Assembly (NCBI GenBank): GCA_036525535.1
Contig: DATDAH010000139.1
Location: 1-15,193 of the forward strand
From: DATDAH01 sp036525535
GTDB lineage: Bacteria; Actinomycetota; Acidimicrobiia; Acidimicrobiales; DATDAH01
DNA: 15,193 nucleotides
Reading direction: 5' to 3'
Shown here in pieces: positions 6,214 to 13,326 of the stretch (within the stretch, counting starts at the first letter, position 1; each line of letters opens with the position of its first letter). A program made the translations under genes and the position numbers. Below the pieces are notes generated by a model. That model did not search any database and was not told the DNA's origin. It saw only the letters and a program-made list of their open reading frames with translations.

Positions 6214-6242
6214 ACCGTAGTCCGTCCGGCAGGACGGGCGAA
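6214..6242 (-). promoter_or_regulatory. Candidate promoter for the DUF2510 gene pair
   Basis: On the minus strand TACGGT (6219-6214) fits the actinobacterial -10 pattern TANNNT. A weak -35 (TTCGCC, 6242-6237) sits 17 nt upstream, and the start codon is 57 nt downstream of the -10. The -10 match alone is weak evidence in G/C-rich DNA. Confidence 0.28.
6222..6237. promoter_or_regulatory. Inverted repeat CCGTCC-GGCA-GGACGG in the divergent spacer
   Basis: Perfect 6-bp arms surround a 4-nt centre in the spacer between the divergent DUF2510 and lipoprotein-mannosyltransferase units. It falls between the proposed -35 and -10 of the minus-strand promoter, where a bound repressor would block it. The rest of the 172-nt spacer shows nothing else I can name. 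Confidence 0.3.
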
Positions 6243-6284
6243 GGTGGCCGGTGCGGCGGTGGATCGGACGGTTGGGGCCGTCGC

Positions 6285-6296
6285 TAGGGTCCTGGC
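6285..6296 (+). promoter_or_regulatory. Candidate -10 region for the lipoprotein-mannosyltransferase-PAP2 operon
   Basis: TAGGGT (6285-6290) fits TANNNT and would start transcription near A6297, about 33 nt before the GTG at 6330. No good -35 stands at 16-19 nt. It is the only such match close to this operon on the plus strand. Confidence 0.22.
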
Positions 6297-6329
6297 ATCG
6301 GCGCCCCCGCACTCCCCCGAGCCCGGCGC

Positions 6330-6671
6330 GTGTGGGCCCCGGCCCTGGCCGCGACACTGCTCCTCGCAGCCTGTGGCACGCCCGCGCTCGACGACGACCA
6401 GGCCGCGGCCGAGCGGCGGGTCTGCGCCAGCCTGCGGGAGCGGGTGGCGGCCCGGGCGCTGGACGAGGTCGGAGCTCTCCGTCCACCCGACCAGGGCGAC
6501 GCCGACGGCGCCGACGCGTTGGCGGCCACCACCCTCCGCGACGACCCCGAGGCGTTCTACACCGCGCTCGAGAAGCGGCTGGCCGACGCCGGGCTCGGTC
6601 CGAGGGACGACCCGTCCCCCGTGTCGCCGGCCGCTCTCCTGGTCGACGCGTGCCGCTCGCTCGACCCGTGA
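6330..6671 (+). CDS. Small secreted lipoprotein, first gene of the mannosyltransferase operon
   Basis: From the GTG at 6330 the protein has 113 residues. A hydrophobic run ends in the lipobox LLLAAC with the cysteine at residue 15. A charged, probably helical Ala/Arg/Asp/Glu-rich domain follows, containing two more cysteines (RRVCASLRERV and VDACRSLD). I recognise no named family. The start is uncertain. The GTG gives a signal peptide without a positive n-region, whereas the 14 codons upstream would read through PRARR; the only non-GTG option before the in-frame TAG at 6285 is an ATC. No Shine-Dalgarno sequence is clear. Its stop overlaps the next gene's start (GTGA), so it belongs to the same transcript and may be an accessory or a substrate of the envelope-glycosylation machinery, which is inference. 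Confidence 0.65.
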   Translation: MWAPALAATLLLAACGTPALDDDQAAAERRVCASLRERVAARALDEVGALRPPDQGDADGADALAATTLRDDPEAFYTALEKRLADAGLGPRDDPSPVSPAALLVDACRSLDP

Positions 6672-8026
6672 GCATCGCCCGTCGCCTGCGTCCCCTCGCC
6701 GCGCCCGCCGGCCTGGTCGCCTTGGTCCTGGCCACCCGACTCCCCCGCCTCGACCGGCCCCGGGTCTTCGTGTTCGACGAGGTCTATTACGTGCTCGACG
6801 CCGCCGATCTCCTGCGCCACGGCGTCGAGTCCTCGCCCGCCCATCCGCCATTGGCCAAGTGGCTGATCGCCGGCGGCATCCGCGTGTTCGGCTTCACCCC
6901 CATCGGCTGGCGGTCGGCCGCGCTGCTGGCCGGCATCGGCCTCGTCCTGGTCACCTGGGCGGCCGCCCGGCGCATCACCGACCGTCCGGACCTCGCGCTG
7001 GCCGCAGGGGTCCTCGTGGCCCTCGACGGCATCGCCTTCGTCACCGGTCGGCTGGCCCTGTTGGATGGGTTCGTCGCCCTGGCCACGACGGCGGCAGCCG
7101 GGTGCGTCCTGGGGGCGTTGGCCGACCGGGACGACCCGGAGCGCCTACGCCGCTGGCGCTGGGCGGTGGCCCTCCTCCTCGGCCTCGGCACCGCGATGAA
7201 GTGGGGGGCCGTCTGGACCTGGCCGGTGGCCGCCATCGTGCTCGTCAGCCTGGAGCGTCGCGCCGCGCCCCCGGGACCGGCTCGACGACGGCGGACGGCG
7301 GCAGCTCTGGCGGTCCTGACCCTGGTTCCGGTGGGGGCCTACATCGCGACCTACGGGCCCTGGTTCGCCCAGGCCGAGCGCACCCGGGCGGGCCTCGGCC
7401 ATTGCCACGGCAAGGTCCCGTGCCCCCTCAGCCCACTCGACCGGGTCACCGTGTGGTTCGACCACCAACGCATGCTGGTGGACTTCCACGCCAACCTGGA
7501 CACGGACAACCCGGAGGCCGCCCCGGCCTGGAGCTGGGCGGTGCAGTCCGACCCCGCCAACCTCTTCAGCAAGCTCTGCCTCCCGCAGATGGCCGATGCG
7601 CCGGCCCCCGTCGACGACGGGACCTGCCCCGATCGGGACGAGCCCACCCAGGTCCGGGTCCTGGCGCTGGCCAATCCGGTGTCTTGGGTCGCCGGGCTCC
7701 TCGGCCTCGGCGTGTCGGCGTTCCTCGCCGTGCGGCGGCGCGACGACGCCGCCGGCATCGTCCTGGGTCTAGCCGCGGCCCAATGGCTGCCGTGGATGCT
7801 GAGCGGGCGTGAGGTGTATTCGTACTACGCCGTGTCGCTGGTCCCGCTTCTCGCCCTCGCCACCGTGCTGGCCCTGGACCGCCTGCCCCGTGTCCGGCGT
7901 TACACCCTCGTCCCGCTCCTGGTCGGTTCGGCCGCGGCGTTCGTCTTCCTCTACCCGCTGCTGGCCGGGGTGGCGCTGACCGAGGGCGCAGCCGACCTGC
8001 GCCTCCTGCTGCCGGGGTGGTCGTGA
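6668..8026 (+). CDS. GT39-type polyprenyl-phosphate-mannose protein mannosyltransferase-like membrane enzyme
   Basis: The 452-aa polytopic protein resembles the PMT (GT39/GT-C) family, which moves mannose from a polyprenyl-phosphate donor to exported proteins on the outer face of the membrane. After the first TM helix the external loop carries FDEVYY (D37, E38), the catalytic acidic pair position of PMTs. HPPLAKW follows at 59-65, the family's most recognisable motif. LLDGFVAL is near 131-138 and a KWG segment near 178-180. About ten hydrophobic helices are seen. A large loop (about 240-330) with four cysteines lies before the last helices. It is a little shorter than mycobacterial PMTs of roughly 500 residues. 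The GTG at 6668 overlaps the lipoprotein stop and the 3' end overlaps the PAP2 gene, so all three are probably translated together. The donor and acceptor are inferred from the family. Confidence 0.85.
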   Translation: MSIARRLRPLAAPAGLVALVLATRLPRLDRPRVFVFDEVYYVLDAADLLRHGVESSPAHPPLAKWLIAGGIRVFGFTPIGWRSAALLAGIGLVLVTWAAARRITDRPDLALAAGVLVALDGIAFVTGRLALLDGFVALATTAAAGCVLGALADRDDPERLRRWRWAVALLLGLGTAMKWGAVWTWPVAAIVLVSLERRAAPPGPARRRRTAAALAVLTLVPVGAYIATYGPWFAQAERTRAGLGHCHGKVPCPLSPLDRVTVWFDHQRMLVDFHANLDTDNPEAAPAWSWAVQSDPANLFSKLCLPQMADAPAPVDDGTCPDRDEPTQVRVLALANPVSWVAGLLGLGVSAFLAVRRRDDAAGIVLGLAAAQWLPWMLSGREVYSYYAVSLVPLLALATVLALDRLPRVRRYTLVPLLVGSAAAFVFLYPLLAGVALTEGAADLRLLLPGWS

Positions 8027-9105
8027 CCGGGACCGAGACCACCGACCACCCCCTCGGCCCGCCCCCTCCGGTGATCCCGCCGCCCCCCTCGGGGCCGCCG
8101 CCGGTCGAGCGACCCGAGTGGCACCGGGTCGCCCGGGCCGCGGCGATCGGGCTGTACGCCGGGGCCCTCGTCGCCGTCTGGTGGATGTGGGGCATACCGC
8201 TGGACCGCGAGCAGATCCTGCTCTGGGTGGCCGGCGGACTCGTGGTGCTCACCGTCGGCTCGCCCGGCGGCGGCCCGGTCCGCGTCGTGCGGGACTGGCT
8301 GCCTGTCGTGCTCGTGCTCATCCTCTACGACCTGACCCGGGGGAAGGCCGACGAGCTCGGCATCCAGCCCCACCTGGACCCGCAGCTGGCCTTCGACCGC
8401 TGGATCGGCCTCGGCGAACTGCCCACCCTCCGCCTCCAGCACGCGCTCTACGGACCGGGCCCCGTGCGCTGGTGGGAGATCCCGGTCACGTTCACCTACA
8501 TCTCGCACTTCTTCGTGCCGTTCGCTGTGGCGGCCGTCTTCTGGGTCCGGGACCGGGCCCGCTACTGGCGCTACGTCCGACGGTTCGTCACCTTGAGCTT
8601 CGCCGCCGCCCTCACCTTCGTGCTCTACCCCGCCATCCCGCCGTGGATGGCGGCCCGCTTCGGCGAAGTCGACCCGATCGTGCGCACCGCGCCCCGGGGC
8701 TGGGGTCACCGGTGGATCCACCTCGACATCGCCCAGGACGTGATCCGAGCCGGATGGGACACCGCGAACCTGGTGGCCGCCGTCCCCTCCCTGCACGCCG
8801 GGTACACGGCTCTGGTGGCCGTCATGCTCTGGCCCGCGGCCCGACCCGCCGCCCGGGCCCTGCTCGCCCTCTACGTGATCGCCATGGGATTCGTGCTCGT
8901 GCTCTCCGGCGAGCACTACGTGTTCGACGTGCTCGTCGGCTGGGCCTACGTCGCCGTCGTCTGTCTCGTCTGGAACCGCCTCGAACGCCATCCCGTCCCG
9001 TTCTGGCGCCGCTCACTCAAGATCGGAGCAGGTTCCCCGGCTGCGCACGCGCCAGCCGGAGCAGCGCCGAGGGCGGACTGCGTTCGGCGGAGCGGGAGTT
9101 GCTGA
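8023..9105 (+). CDS. PAP2-family membrane phosphatase / inositolphosphotransferase-like protein
   Basis: The 360-aa protein starts with a proline-rich cytoplasmic segment (about 10-31), followed by roughly six TM helices. PAP2 motifs are present as VPSLHAGYTAL (S256, H258) and GEHYVFDVLVG (H298, D302), the phosphate-binding and His-Asp catalytic sites. The region WWEIPVTFTYISHFFVPF followed by YPAIPPWMA is typical of the PAP2 branch related to inositol phosphorylceramide synthase (Aur1-like). It may therefore transfer or remove a phospho-head group from a lipid outside the membrane. The GTG at 8023 overlaps the mannosyltransferase stop (GTGA) with GGGG just upstream; a GTG two codons earlier is possible. 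Residues after about 334 are low-complexity and unlike a PAP2 tail. Next to a mannosyltransferase, recycling of polyprenyl phosphate or making a phosphoinositol lipid are both plausible. Confidence 0.82.
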   Translation: MTGTETTDHPLGPPPPVIPPPPSGPPPVERPEWHRVARAAAIGLYAGALVAVWWMWGIPLDREQILLWVAGGLVVLTVGSPGGGPVRVVRDWLPVVLVLILYDLTRGKADELGIQPHLDPQLAFDRWIGLGELPTLRLQHALYGPGPVRWWEIPVTFTYISHFFVPFAVAAVFWVRDRARYWRYVRRFVTLSFAAALTFVLYPAIPPWMAARFGEVDPIVRTAPRGWGHRWIHLDIAQDVIRAGWDTANLVAAVPSLHAGYTALVAVMLWPAARPAARALLALYVIAMGFVLVLSGEHYVFDVLVGWAYVAVVCLVWNRLERHPVPFWRRSLKIGAGSPAAHAPAGAAPRADCVRRSGSC

Positions 9106-9119
9106 GCGGAGCGAAGCCA
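9028..9119. repeat. Repeat-like sequence forming the PAP2 C-terminal tail and convergent gap
   Basis: The last 25 codons of the PAP2 gene and the 15-nt gap after it look unlike the preceding coding DNA. The word GCGGAGCG occurs twice (9087-9094 and 9106-9113), and the encoded tail is Ala/Pro/Arg/Cys low-complexity. Such short G/C-rich dispersed elements are common at 3' ends in actinobacterial genomes. Copy number cannot be judged from one window. Confidence 0.3.
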
Positions 9120-9120
9120 C

Positions 9121-10077
9121 TCACAACGTCACCGCGACGGCCTCGCAGTGGTCGTCCACCGAGCCGAAGACGGTGTCGAGGACGATGGCTCGCTTCAGGA
9201 ACAGATGCGCGTCGATCTCCCACGTGAAGCCCATGCCGCCGTGGACCTGGATGCACGCCTTGGCGTTGCCCTTGGCCGCATCCCCCGCCGTGATCTTGGC
9301 CGCGGCCACGAGACGGTCGACGTCGTCGACGCCCCGGCCGTCGAGGGTGACCCCCGCGGCGTAGACCACGCCGCGGGCCACCTCGGCCCGGGTGAGCATG
9401 TCGGCGCACAGGTGCTTCACGGCCTGGAAGGCCCCGATGGGCTTGCCGAACTGCTCTCGCTCACCGGCGTACGCCACCGCCAGCTCCGTGCTGCGGGCGG
9501 CCATGCCCAGGAGCATCGCCGCGACCAGCGTGGCCCCCTGGCGGCGCCAGGTGCTCGCCTCATCGGCCCCGGCGAGCCGCTCGCCCTGGGGCAGGTCGAC
9601 GACGCGGTGCAGCGGGGTCAGCGGGTCGAGCGGCCGGGCCACCGGCTCGGCGGTGAGGCTGGCCGGGTCGATCGTCCAGATGCCGTCGTCGTCGATCGCC
9701 AGGAGGACGTCGAGGGCGTCGAGGTGCTCGACGAGCACGACGTCGGCGGGCCGTTCGATCAACCCCACGACCGTGTCCCCGGAGGGGGCTCCGGTGACCA
9801 GAGCGGCGGCCAGGTGCGTCGCGAGGACCGGGCCGGCCACCAGCGACCGTCCCAGCTCCTCGAAGACGAGCACCGCTTCGGTCATGCCGAGGCCGACGCC
9901 ACCGTCCGCCTCGGGCAGGCGGAGGCCGAACACCCCGGTGTCGGCCAGCTCCCGCCAGAGCGCCCGGTCCAGCCCGTCGGCCTGGGCCCGCACGGCGACC
10001 ATGGGGAACCGGCCGTCCAGGAACGACCGCAGCCCGTCTTGGAGTGCCCTCTCGTCCTCACCCAGCTCGAGGTCCAT
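9121..10077 (-). CDS. Acyl-CoA dehydrogenase, small (beta-type) subunit
   Basis: The 318-aa protein is shorter than a normal acyl-CoA dehydrogenase (about 380-400) but has the fold's signatures: LPEADGGVGLGMTEAV near 54-69, REQFGKPIGAFQAVKH at 207-222 and QVHGGMGFTWEIDAHLFLKRA-like FAD-binding sequence from 277. It ends soon after and lacks the YEGT-type segment that carries the catalytic glutamate in medium-chain enzymes. Short plus long FadE proteins encoded together are known from mycobacterial heterotetramers such as FadE26-FadE27 and FadE28-FadE29, where active sites are completed across subunits. The ATG overlaps the stop of the larger gene (TGATG), with AAGGA (10084-10088) at 6 nt. It should act with that partner on a CoA ester, oxidising C-alpha to C-beta with FAD. 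The exact substrate is not shown by sequence. Confidence 0.87.
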   Translation of the reverse strand: MDLELGEDERALQDGLRSFLDGRFPMVAVRAQADGLDRALWRELADTGVFGLRLPEADGGVGLGMTEAVLVFEELGRSLVAGPVLATHLAAALVTGAPSGDTVVGLIERPADVVLVEHLDALDVLLAIDDDGIWTIDPASLTAEPVARPLDPLTPLHRVVDLPQGERLAGADEASTWRRQGATLVAAMLLGMAARSTELAVAYAGEREQFGKPIGAFQAVKHLCADMLTRAEVARGVVYAAGVTLDGRGVDDVDRLVAAAKITAGDAAKGNAKACIQVHGGMGFTWEIDAHLFLKRAIVLDTVFGSVDDHCEAVAVTL

Positions 10078-11264
10078 CAGCGTTCCTTGGGCAGGCCGAG
10101 GACCCGCTCGCCCACGATGTTGCGTTGGATCTGAGTCGTCCCGGCGGCGATCGAGCTGGAGAGGGCATGGAGTCGGCCCTGCACGTGGCGGCCGTTGCCC
10201 ATGCCGGGGAGGTCGTCGATCGACAGGGCCGCCCGGGCCAGCACCCGATCGGTCAGGTCGCCCAGCTTCTGGCGGACCTCCGAGTACGCCAGCTTGAACA
10301 CTGACCCGCCGACGCCGGGAACGCCGTCCCGGGCCGCCTGGCTGATGTTGCGACGGGTCAGGGCCCAGAGGGCGTCCAGTTCGGCGGCGACGTGGCCGAT
10401 CTCGCGCCGCAGGCCCCGGTCCTCCCAGGCGGCGGCGCCGTGGCTCGTCACCTGCTTGGCAACGGCGGCCAGGTCCGCCACAAGCTGCATGGAATAGAGC
10501 AACTCGCTGACGAACGCCGTGCCCCGCTCGAAGCTGAAGGTGACCATGGCCACCCGCCAGCCGTCGTTCTCGGCGCCGACCCGGTTGGCCACCGGGACCC
10601 GGACGTCGTCGAAGAAGACCTCACTGAACTCCGAGCCGCCCCGGATCGTCTTGAGCGGACGGATGTCGATGCCCGGCGTGTCCATGGGGAGGATCAGCCA
10701 GGAGATGCCCCGATGCTTCGGGGCTTCCGGGTCGGTGCGGACGAGCATCTCGCAGTACTGGGCGACGTGGGCATGGCTCGTCCAGATCTTCTGGCCGTTG
10801 ACCACGTACTCGTCGCCGTCCCGCACGGCCCTCGTGCGGAGGCTGGCCAGGTCGGAGCCGGCCTCGGGCTCGGAGAAACCTTGGCACCAGCAGTGCTCCC
10901 CCTTGAGGATGGCGGGCAGGTGGAACTTCTTGTGGGCGTCGGAGGCCTCGGTCATGATCGTCGGCCCGGCGTGGAGCAGGCCCACGAAGTTGGTGCCCAC
11001 ATAGGGGGCCCCGACCCGCTCGGTCTCCTCCAGGAAGATCAGGTGCTCGACCGGTGAAGCCCCCCGACCGCCGTATTCCTTCGGCCAGTTGATCCCGGCG
11101 TAGCCCGCGTCGAAGAGCATGCGCTGCCAGGCCGCGTCGTAGGCCCGGGTGGCGGCCCAGTCGTCCTCGTCCGGGGCCGGGCCGACGGTGGGCATGACCG
11201 CAGCCAGCCAGTCCCGTAGCTCGTCCCGGAAGGCGACGTCGTCGTCGGTGTACCGGAGATCCAT
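10077..11264 (-). CDS. Acyl-CoA dehydrogenase, large (alpha-type) subunit
   Basis: The 395-aa protein is full length for the family. INWPKEYGGRG is at 58-68, QGFSEPEAGSDLASLRTRA from 128 is the FAD/substrate signature, and NGQKIWTSHAHVAQY is at 156-170. FSFERGTA follows with E246 in the position several actinobacterial FadE alpha-subunits use for the catalytic base. The C-terminus GTTQIQRNIVGERVLGLPKE is typical. With the adjacent small subunit it probably forms an alpha2beta2 flavoenzyme for CoA-ester dehydrogenation in the cytoplasm. The ATG has no Shine-Dalgarno; a TAACCT -10 box ends 8 nt before it, so the mRNA is probably leaderless or nearly so. A palindrome overlaps the -35. This is the first gene of a two-gene operon with its own promoter. 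Confidence 0.9.
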   Translation of the reverse strand: MDLRYTDDDVAFRDELRDWLAAVMPTVGPAPDEDDWAATRAYDAAWQRMLFDAGYAGINWPKEYGGRGASPVEHLIFLEETERVGAPYVGTNFVGLLHAGPTIMTEASDAHKKFHLPAILKGEHCWCQGFSEPEAGSDLASLRTRAVRDGDEYVVNGQKIWTSHAHVAQYCEMLVRTDPEAPKHRGISWLILPMDTPGIDIRPLKTIRGGSEFSEVFFDDVRVPVANRVGAENDGWRVAMVTFSFERGTAFVSELLYSMQLVADLAAVAKQVTSHGAAAWEDRGLRREIGHVAAELDALWALTRRNISQAARDGVPGVGGSVFKLAYSEVRQKLGDLTDRVLARAALSIDDLPGMGNGRHVQGRLHALSSSIAAGTTQIQRNIVGERVLGLPKER

Positions 11265-11272
11265 CGGCCCGC

Positions 11273-11302
11273 AGGTTAGGGGTGGACCTGACGACCCGTC
11301 AG
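11273..11302 (-). promoter_or_regulatory. Probable leaderless promoter of the acyl-CoA dehydrogenase operon
   Basis: On the minus strand CTGACG (11302-11297; five matches to TTGACG) and TAACCT (11278-11273; TANNNT) are 18 nt apart. Only 8 nt separate the -10 from the ATG, so transcription should begin at or next to the start codon, and no ribosome-binding site is present. Confidence 0.5.
11288..11302. promoter_or_regulatory. Operator-like palindrome CTGACG-ACC-CGTCAG over the -35 box
   Basis: Perfect 6-bp arms with a 3-nt centre coincide with the proposed -35 of the acyl-CoA dehydrogenase promoter. Placement and symmetry suit a TetR- or FadR-like repressor responding to an acyl-CoA. No such regulator gene lies in the window. 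A terminator role for the upstream peptidase gene is less likely because no T-tract follows. Confidence 0.45.
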
Positions 11303-11321
11303 ATCCGGGCCCCGCCGGTGC

Positions 11322-12347
11322 TCAGGCGTTGACGTAGGCGGCGCCGGCCGCAGCATCGAATTGGCTCGGACGGATCCCGTGGCCGACCACCGTGACGAGG
11401 CGAGTGGAGGACACAGGTGCGCAGTCGCCCTGTGCCGGACCCAGCCCGACATGGTTCAGCTCGAGTGGTCCGATCGTCTCGATGACCCGACACCCGTTGT
11501 CGCGGCGAAGGGAGAACCTTCGGCCGAGAACGATGAGGAGGTCATCGCCGCGGTATTCGAGAGGACCCCCCGAAAGCTTGATGTCGGCCTCGAGTCGTAT
11601 GACGAACGGCCCGACGGTGTCGGCTGCCCCCAGCCCGGCCAGAGCCCATCGGAATTGGTGAGGGGTCGAGACGCTCAGGGGCCGACCGGTTCTCCACGCC
11701 GTCGACGTGATGTGAGTGCCCCGCGGCAGTCCGGTCCAATCGGTCGCGCCACCGATCGAACCCGGCGCCCTTCGACGGCCGCCCGACCAGTAGTACATCG
11801 GTCCGAGTGGTAGGCGGTTCCCGGGGCGATTGAAGTCGACGAGCGTTGCCTGCTCGTCGTAGTGCAGATGCGCTCTCGACGCCTGTGATGACCCAACCTG
11901 GCCGATGACCTGCCCTCGCTCGACCACATCGCCGACCTCGACGTGTGACGCCAACAGGTGCTTGTACACGCTGTACGGACCGTCTCGGTGCTCGATGGCG
12001 ATGAAGAGTCCCGGGGCGCCGCAGTAGCTCGTCTCTGTCGCGCAGCCGTCCGGGTCGCCTTCCCCATCGAGCTCCTCATCCACCAGCGCAACGGTTCCCG
12101 GGGCCGTGGCCCGAACGGGCGTGCCCAGTGGCAACTGAAAGTCAACAGCCGGCCATGGGTGGTACGCGCCCGAGGAGCACGTCAGATAGGCGCAGCCGAT
12201 GGTGGCCGAACCCAGGAACGGCAAGGCGTCGGGCACCTCACGGCCACCACTCCCTGTTGCCGCCTTGGGAGGAGAGGCGTGCGGTGCACCGGCGGCGATT
12301 GCGATCACCAGCGCCGCGCTGAAGAGAAGACCACGAACCGCTCGCAC
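11322..12347 (-). CDS. Secreted M23-family (LytM-like) metallopeptidase
   Basis: The 341-aa protein begins with a Sec signal peptide (basic VRAVRG, a hydrophobic run to about residue 20, then APHASPPKA). The M23 domain spans about 45-175. YHPWPAVDFQLPLGTPVRA holds H63 and D69 in the HxxPAxD spacing variant. H130 (YKHL) and HLH (H160, H162) complete the zinc site. Paired cysteines (C52/C57, C101/C109) suggest disulfides in an exported protein. Enzymes of this family cut peptidoglycan cross-links, or act as inactive activators if zinc ligands are lost; here the ligands look intact. The C-terminal half (180-341) is beta-rich, without a domain I can name. The GTG start lies 5 nt after a TATGAG -10, so a leaderless mRNA is likely. 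The gene interrupts a run of metabolic genes. Confidence 0.82.
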   Translation of the reverse strand: MRAVRGLLFSAALVIAIAAGAPHASPPKAATGSGGREVPDALPFLGSATIGCAYLTCSSGAYHPWPAVDFQLPLGTPVRATAPGTVALVDEELDGEGDPDGCATETSYCGAPGLFIAIEHRDGPYSVYKHLLASHVEVGDVVERGQVIGQVGSSQASRAHLHYDEQATLVDFNRPGNRLPLGPMYYWSGGRRRAPGSIGGATDWTGLPRGTHITSTAWRTGRPLSVSTPHQFRWALAGLGAADTVGPFVIRLEADIKLSGGPLEYRGDDLLIVLGRRFSLRRDNGCRVIETIGPLELNHVGLGPAQGDCAPVSSTRLVTVVGHGIRPSQFDAAAGAAYVNA

Positions 12348-12352
12348 TGACC

Positions 12353-12382
12353 CTCATATCGACGCTGACGGACGAAGGTCAA
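12353..12382 (-). promoter_or_regulatory. Probable promoter of the M23 peptidase gene
   Basis: On the minus strand TTGACC (12382-12377) and TATGAG (12358-12353) are 18 nt apart, and the GTG start follows 5 nt later. A second TTGACC lies 12 nt further upstream (12394-12389), giving a direct repeat TTGACC-aagtgc-TTGACC that could be a regulator site or a second -35. Confidence 0.42.
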
Positions 12383-12421
12383 GCACTTGGTCAATCGACC
12401 TCGAGGACGGCCGCGACCCCG

Positions 12422-13324
12422 TCAGGCCAGGGGAAGGAGGCCCTCTGCCAGTTGCTCGAGGAAACGGCGGGCGTCAGCCGCCGACGCGATGCTGCGACGG
12501 AGATTGACCGAGAAATGGGTGACGCCCGCCTCGGCCAGGCGCAGGGCGGCGTCGCGGCTGGCGGGGAAGTCGAAGCCGTCATCGCCCCGCACGAACGGCA
12601 GGCCGGCCCGGACGAGCAGTTCGTCCTCAGAGCGGTCGGCAGCGGCGAACGCGGACCGCAGGCGGTCGATCCCGTCCAACAGCTCGTCCGACCCGGTCTT
12701 CGCCTCCAGCGGCATCCAGCCGTCGCCCCAGTCGGCCACGCGGGCGCAGTTGCGGTCAGTGGCCTTGGCCCCCAACCAGACCGGCAGCCGGGCCTGGGCG
12801 GGACCGGGTCGGCACCAGATGTCGGTGAAGCCGATGCTGGGGCTGGTGAACGAGGCGGGCCCGTCCGCCCAGAGCGCCCGGCAGGCCCGCAGGCCGTCGT
12901 CGAGGCGACCCCAGCGTTCCGCCCAGGGCACGCCGGCGACGTCGTACTCCTCCCGCTGCCAACCCACACCGACGCCGAGGTCCACCCGGCCGCCGGAGAA
13001 GGTGTCGAGGGTGGCCACGGTTTTCGCCAACGATGCCGGCGTCCGCAGGGGCGTGATGAGGATGCCCGTGCCCAGTCGGACGCGGGTGGTGACCGCGGCG
13101 ATGGCGGTGAGCAGGGTCAACGGCTCAGCCCACGGTTCCTCCGGGGCGAAGGCGAACTCGCCGTAGGGATAGGCGCCGGTGTTCTGGCCCATGACCACGT
13201 GGTCGGCGAGGACCAGCTGGTCGATGCCGACCTCGTCGGCCACCCGGGCCACGTCGAGGTAGTGGTCCAGTTCCGGGCCGAACGTGCGGTGGAGGCCGGC
13301 GATGCCGAGCGAGAGGCCGGGCAC
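12422..13324 (-). CDS. LLM-class (luciferase-like) F420-dependent oxidoreductase
   Basis: The 300-aa protein is a TIM-barrel of the bacterial luciferase-like superfamily, in the actinobacterial branch usually assigned to coenzyme F420. Markers are QLVLADHVVMG near 36-46, the strand RVRLGTGILITPLRTPASLAK at about 81-101, FSGGRVDLGVGVGWQREEY at about 109-127 and PVWLGAKATD for the phosphate-binding part. It probably carries out hydride transfer on an aldehyde, ketone, alcohol or conjugated double bond; the substrate cannot be read off the sequence. The GTG at 13324 follows the SDR stop by 2 nt, so it is the last gene of the dehydrogenase operon. No Shine-Dalgarno is apparent and translational coupling is likely. 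The use of F420 over FMN is a family-based expectation. Confidence 0.87.
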   Translation of the reverse strand: MPGLSLGIAGLHRTFGPELDHYLDVARVADEVGIDQLVLADHVVMGQNTGAYPYGEFAFAPEEPWAEPLTLLTAIAAVTTRVRLGTGILITPLRTPASLAKTVATLDTFSGGRVDLGVGVGWQREEYDVAGVPWAERWGRLDDGLRACRALWADGPASFTSPSIGFTDIWCRPGPAQARLPVWLGAKATDRNCARVADWGDGWMPLEAKTGSDELLDGIDRLRSAFAAADRSEDELLVRAGLPFVRGDDGFDFPASRDAALRLAEAGVTHFSVNLRRSIASAADARRFLEQLAEGLLPLA

Positions 13325-13326
13325 GC

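Noticed and set aside
7951..8991. Minus-strand open frame opposite the PAP2 gene
   Set aside because: Rich in Asp, Gly, His and Glu with no motif; the plus strand encodes clear PAP2 motifs and TM helices.
12406..12423. Hairpin GACGG/CCGTC at the end of the LLM gene as a terminator
   Set aside because: Only 5 bp with an 8-nt loop and no T-tract; such stems are expected by chance at this G/C content.
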